From positions 1-6,520 of the forward strand of contig DUZD01000207.1 of NCBI GenBank assembly GCA_013349695.1: a stretch of 6,520 bases of DNA. Reading direction: 5' to 3'. The translations under genes and the position numbers were made by a program. This document shows, piece after piece, positions 5,945-6,520 of this stretch. Positions within the stretch are counted from its first letter, which is position 1. Each line of letters starts with the position of its first letter. Source of the stretch: Rhodospirillaceae bacterium (GTDB lineage Bacteria > Pseudomonadota > Alphaproteobacteria > Rhodospirillales > 2-02-FULL-58-16). Below the pieces are notes generated by a model. That model worked only from the letters and a program-made list of their open reading frames with translations. It was not told the DNA's origin and ran no database searches.

Positions 5945-6023
5945 GAATTTTTCTAATGGTGGACAAAGACAGGGCGCCGCCATCCAACGAGAAAACCGAT
6001 GGCGAGGCGGGCCGCGCAACATA

Positions 6024-6052
6024 AATTTAATCGGCCGCGAGAGCTATCTAAA
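6024..6052 (-). promoter_or_regulatory. Candidate sat promoter
   Basis: On the minus strand, TTTAGA (6052-6047) and TAAATT (6029-6024) are separated by 17 bases. Both are imperfect sigma-70-like hexamers. Transcription would start near 6017 and give a leader of about 85-90 bases. The -35 box directly follows a T7 run. Confidence 0.28.
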
Positions 6053-6103
6053 AAAACAGCCATTCCCTCATTCGAATACCGCCTCCAGTTATTCGGATAG
6101 GCT
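6050..6103 (-). terminator. Terminator-like hairpin with T7 run upstream of sat
   Basis: In the minus-strand reading, AGCC/GGCT (6100-6103 with 6058-6061), TCC/GGA and GAATA/TATTC stack into an imperfect hairpin. A run of seven T (6056-6050) follows one base after it. It could end a transcript coming from the direction of the cold-shock leader, or act as an attenuator if sat is read from farther upstream. The internal loop and bulge make it weaker than a classic terminator. Confidence 0.35.
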
Positions 6104-6120
6104 CTTAGTGCAGTTTTTGC

Positions 6121-6148
6121 TTGCTCGCGCCGACAAGTGGCTTAATCT
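6121..6148 (+). promoter_or_regulatory. Candidate promoter of the cold-shock gene
   Basis: TTGCTC (6121-6126) and TAATCT (6143-6148) with a 16-base spacer resemble sigma-70 hexamers. Transcription from here would give a leader of about 130 bases, similar in length to the long leaders of cspA-type genes. Other start sites are possible. Confidence 0.3.
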
Positions 6149-6149
6149 T

Positions 6150-6287
6150 TAGAGTGCGAGGTGACACATTGCCTCTTCGTAACTTGCCTGACTGCCTAGG
6201 TGCATGGCCCTGGTTACTCCCTGACACTGTGATGCCTCGACAATTAAAGGCCGCTTGCGGCAAACCTAGGTTATGAAAGGATCGGTC
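6150..6287 (+). promoter_or_regulatory. Long repeat-rich leader of the cold-shock gene
   Basis: No coding is seen here. TGACAC followed by TGCCTC occurs twice (6162-6175 and 6222-6238); TGCCT occurs four times; CCTAGGT occurs at 6195-6201 and 6265-6271, the second within the perfect palindrome AACCTAGGTT (6263-6272). GCCG-CTTG-CGGC (6250-6261) forms a 4-bp hairpin with a CUUG tetraloop just before the ribosome binding site. Long structured leaders that refold with temperature are known for cspA-type mRNAs; that this one does so is inference. Confidence 0.4.
6276..6281 (+). promoter_or_regulatory. Ribosome binding site of the cold-shock gene
   Basis: AAAGGA stands 6 bases before ATG 6288 and supports that start. 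The in-frame ATG at 6273 would overlap this site and lacks one of its own. Confidence 0.7.
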
Positions 6288-6520
6288 ATGGCGATTGGGA
6301 CGGTCAAATGGTTCAACTCCAAAAAGCGGTACGGTTTCATCGTCCCGGATGAGGGTGGCAAGGATGTTTTCGTCCACATGACGGCGATCGAGCAATCCGG
6401 CATGGCACAGCTTGTCGAAGGCCAGCGTGTTAACTTCAAGATTCTCAACGAGCCTCGAGGCTTGCAGGCCGTGGATTTGTCCCCAGCCGATGATGTGGAA
6501 GAATCGGCCGAGGCCGCTGA
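6288..6520 (+). CDS. Cold-shock-domain protein, 3' end beyond the window
   Basis: Small OB-fold proteins of this family bind single-stranded RNA or DNA and act as RNA chaperones in the cytoplasm. The product begins MAIGTVKWFNSKKRYGFIV. RNP1 is KRYGFI (13-18), with Arg14 where Gly is usual, and RNP2 is VFVHM (27-31); the domain ends near QAVDLSP (about 60-66). Family members are normally 65-70 residues. This one continues with an acidic tail DDVEESAEAA and is still open at the last base, 77 codons in; the TGA in the last three bases is out of frame. The start at 6288 is set by AAAGGA 6 bases upstream. It is divergent from sat. A csp-type name fits, but the exact paralogue cannot be told. Confidence 0.93.
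   Translation, partial: MAIGTVKWFNSKKRYGFIVPDEGGKDVFVHMTAIEQSGMAQLVEGQRVNFKILNEPRGLQAVDLSPADDVEESAEAA

Noticed and set aside
5931..5987. N-terminal extension of sat to ATG 5987
   Set aside because: The extra 19 residues do not look like Sat, and the better ribosome binding site is at 5944-5939, in front of ATG 5930.
5448..6152. Plus-strand open frame of 234 codons reaching into the sat/cold-shock intergenic region
   Set aside because: Most of it is antisense to sat, and the remainder crosses promoter-like sequence. The His/Gly/Asp-rich product looks like an antisense artefact.
6150..6287. Known riboswitch (c-di-GMP, SAM, preQ1 types considered) in the cold-shock leader
   Set aside because: None of the conserved core sequences of these classes could be found; only repeats and small hairpins are visible.
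6105..6395. Minus-strand open frame of 96 codons over the cold-shock leader and gene
   Set aside because: It is antisense to a clear cold-shock domain, with no ribosome binding site or family resemblance.
6518..6520. TGA at the very end taken as the stop of the cold-shock gene
   Set aside because: It is out of frame; the reading frame from 6288 ends with an incomplete codon GA at 6519-6520.

Overview
The window looks like a piece of a sulfate-reducing bacterial chromosome, most likely Desulfobacterota. The main clue is a dissimilatory-type ATP sulfurylase (sat, 4758-5930, minus) with the zinc-binding cysteines of the bacterial homo-oligomeric enzyme. The rest is accessory or envelope material broken up by insertion-sequence debris. 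Taxonomy is an inference from Sat alone.

Left part (1-2653). At the edge, on the minus strand, is what I read as the first 13 codons of an IS630-type transposase. Its ribosome binding site lies in the loop of a perfect 10-bp hairpin, and its start codon lies in the stem. The IS end appears to cut off the N-terminus of a plus-strand ExeA/GspA-like AAA ATPase (107-1231). Twelve bases later comes a GspB/ExeB-like membrane protein (1244-2653), which joins a GspB-type N-terminus to a Pro/Ala-rich linker and a C-terminal TPR region resembling the lipoprotein NlpI. Together they look like an envelope-assembly pair (type II secretion, pilus or exopolysaccharide type) that couples a cytoplasmic ATPase to the periplasm.

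Middle part (2654-4757). A minus-strand gene (2714-4393) encodes a Fic protein (N-terminal inhibitory motif, HPFxDGNGR core, winged HTH) that continues into a second domain resembling the uracil-DNA glycosylase superfamily. The second domain is bracketed by two similar A-rich/GGGGTCA sequences, which suggests it was added as a module. The 364-bp gap between this gene and sat is an IS graveyard: an undeclared 41-codon remnant of an IS3-family OrfA, a strong GC-rich hairpin and repeated GAATTCCAC motifs.

Right part (4758-6520). sat is read leftward from a start at 5930 with a good ribosome binding site. It is divergent from a cold-shock-domain gene (start 6288, plus) that runs off the right edge. 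Between them, 5931-6287 holds candidate promoters for both genes, a terminator-like hairpin with a T7 run facing sat, and a long repeat-rich leader before the cold-shock gene. No CRISPR array, tRNA or rRNA was seen.
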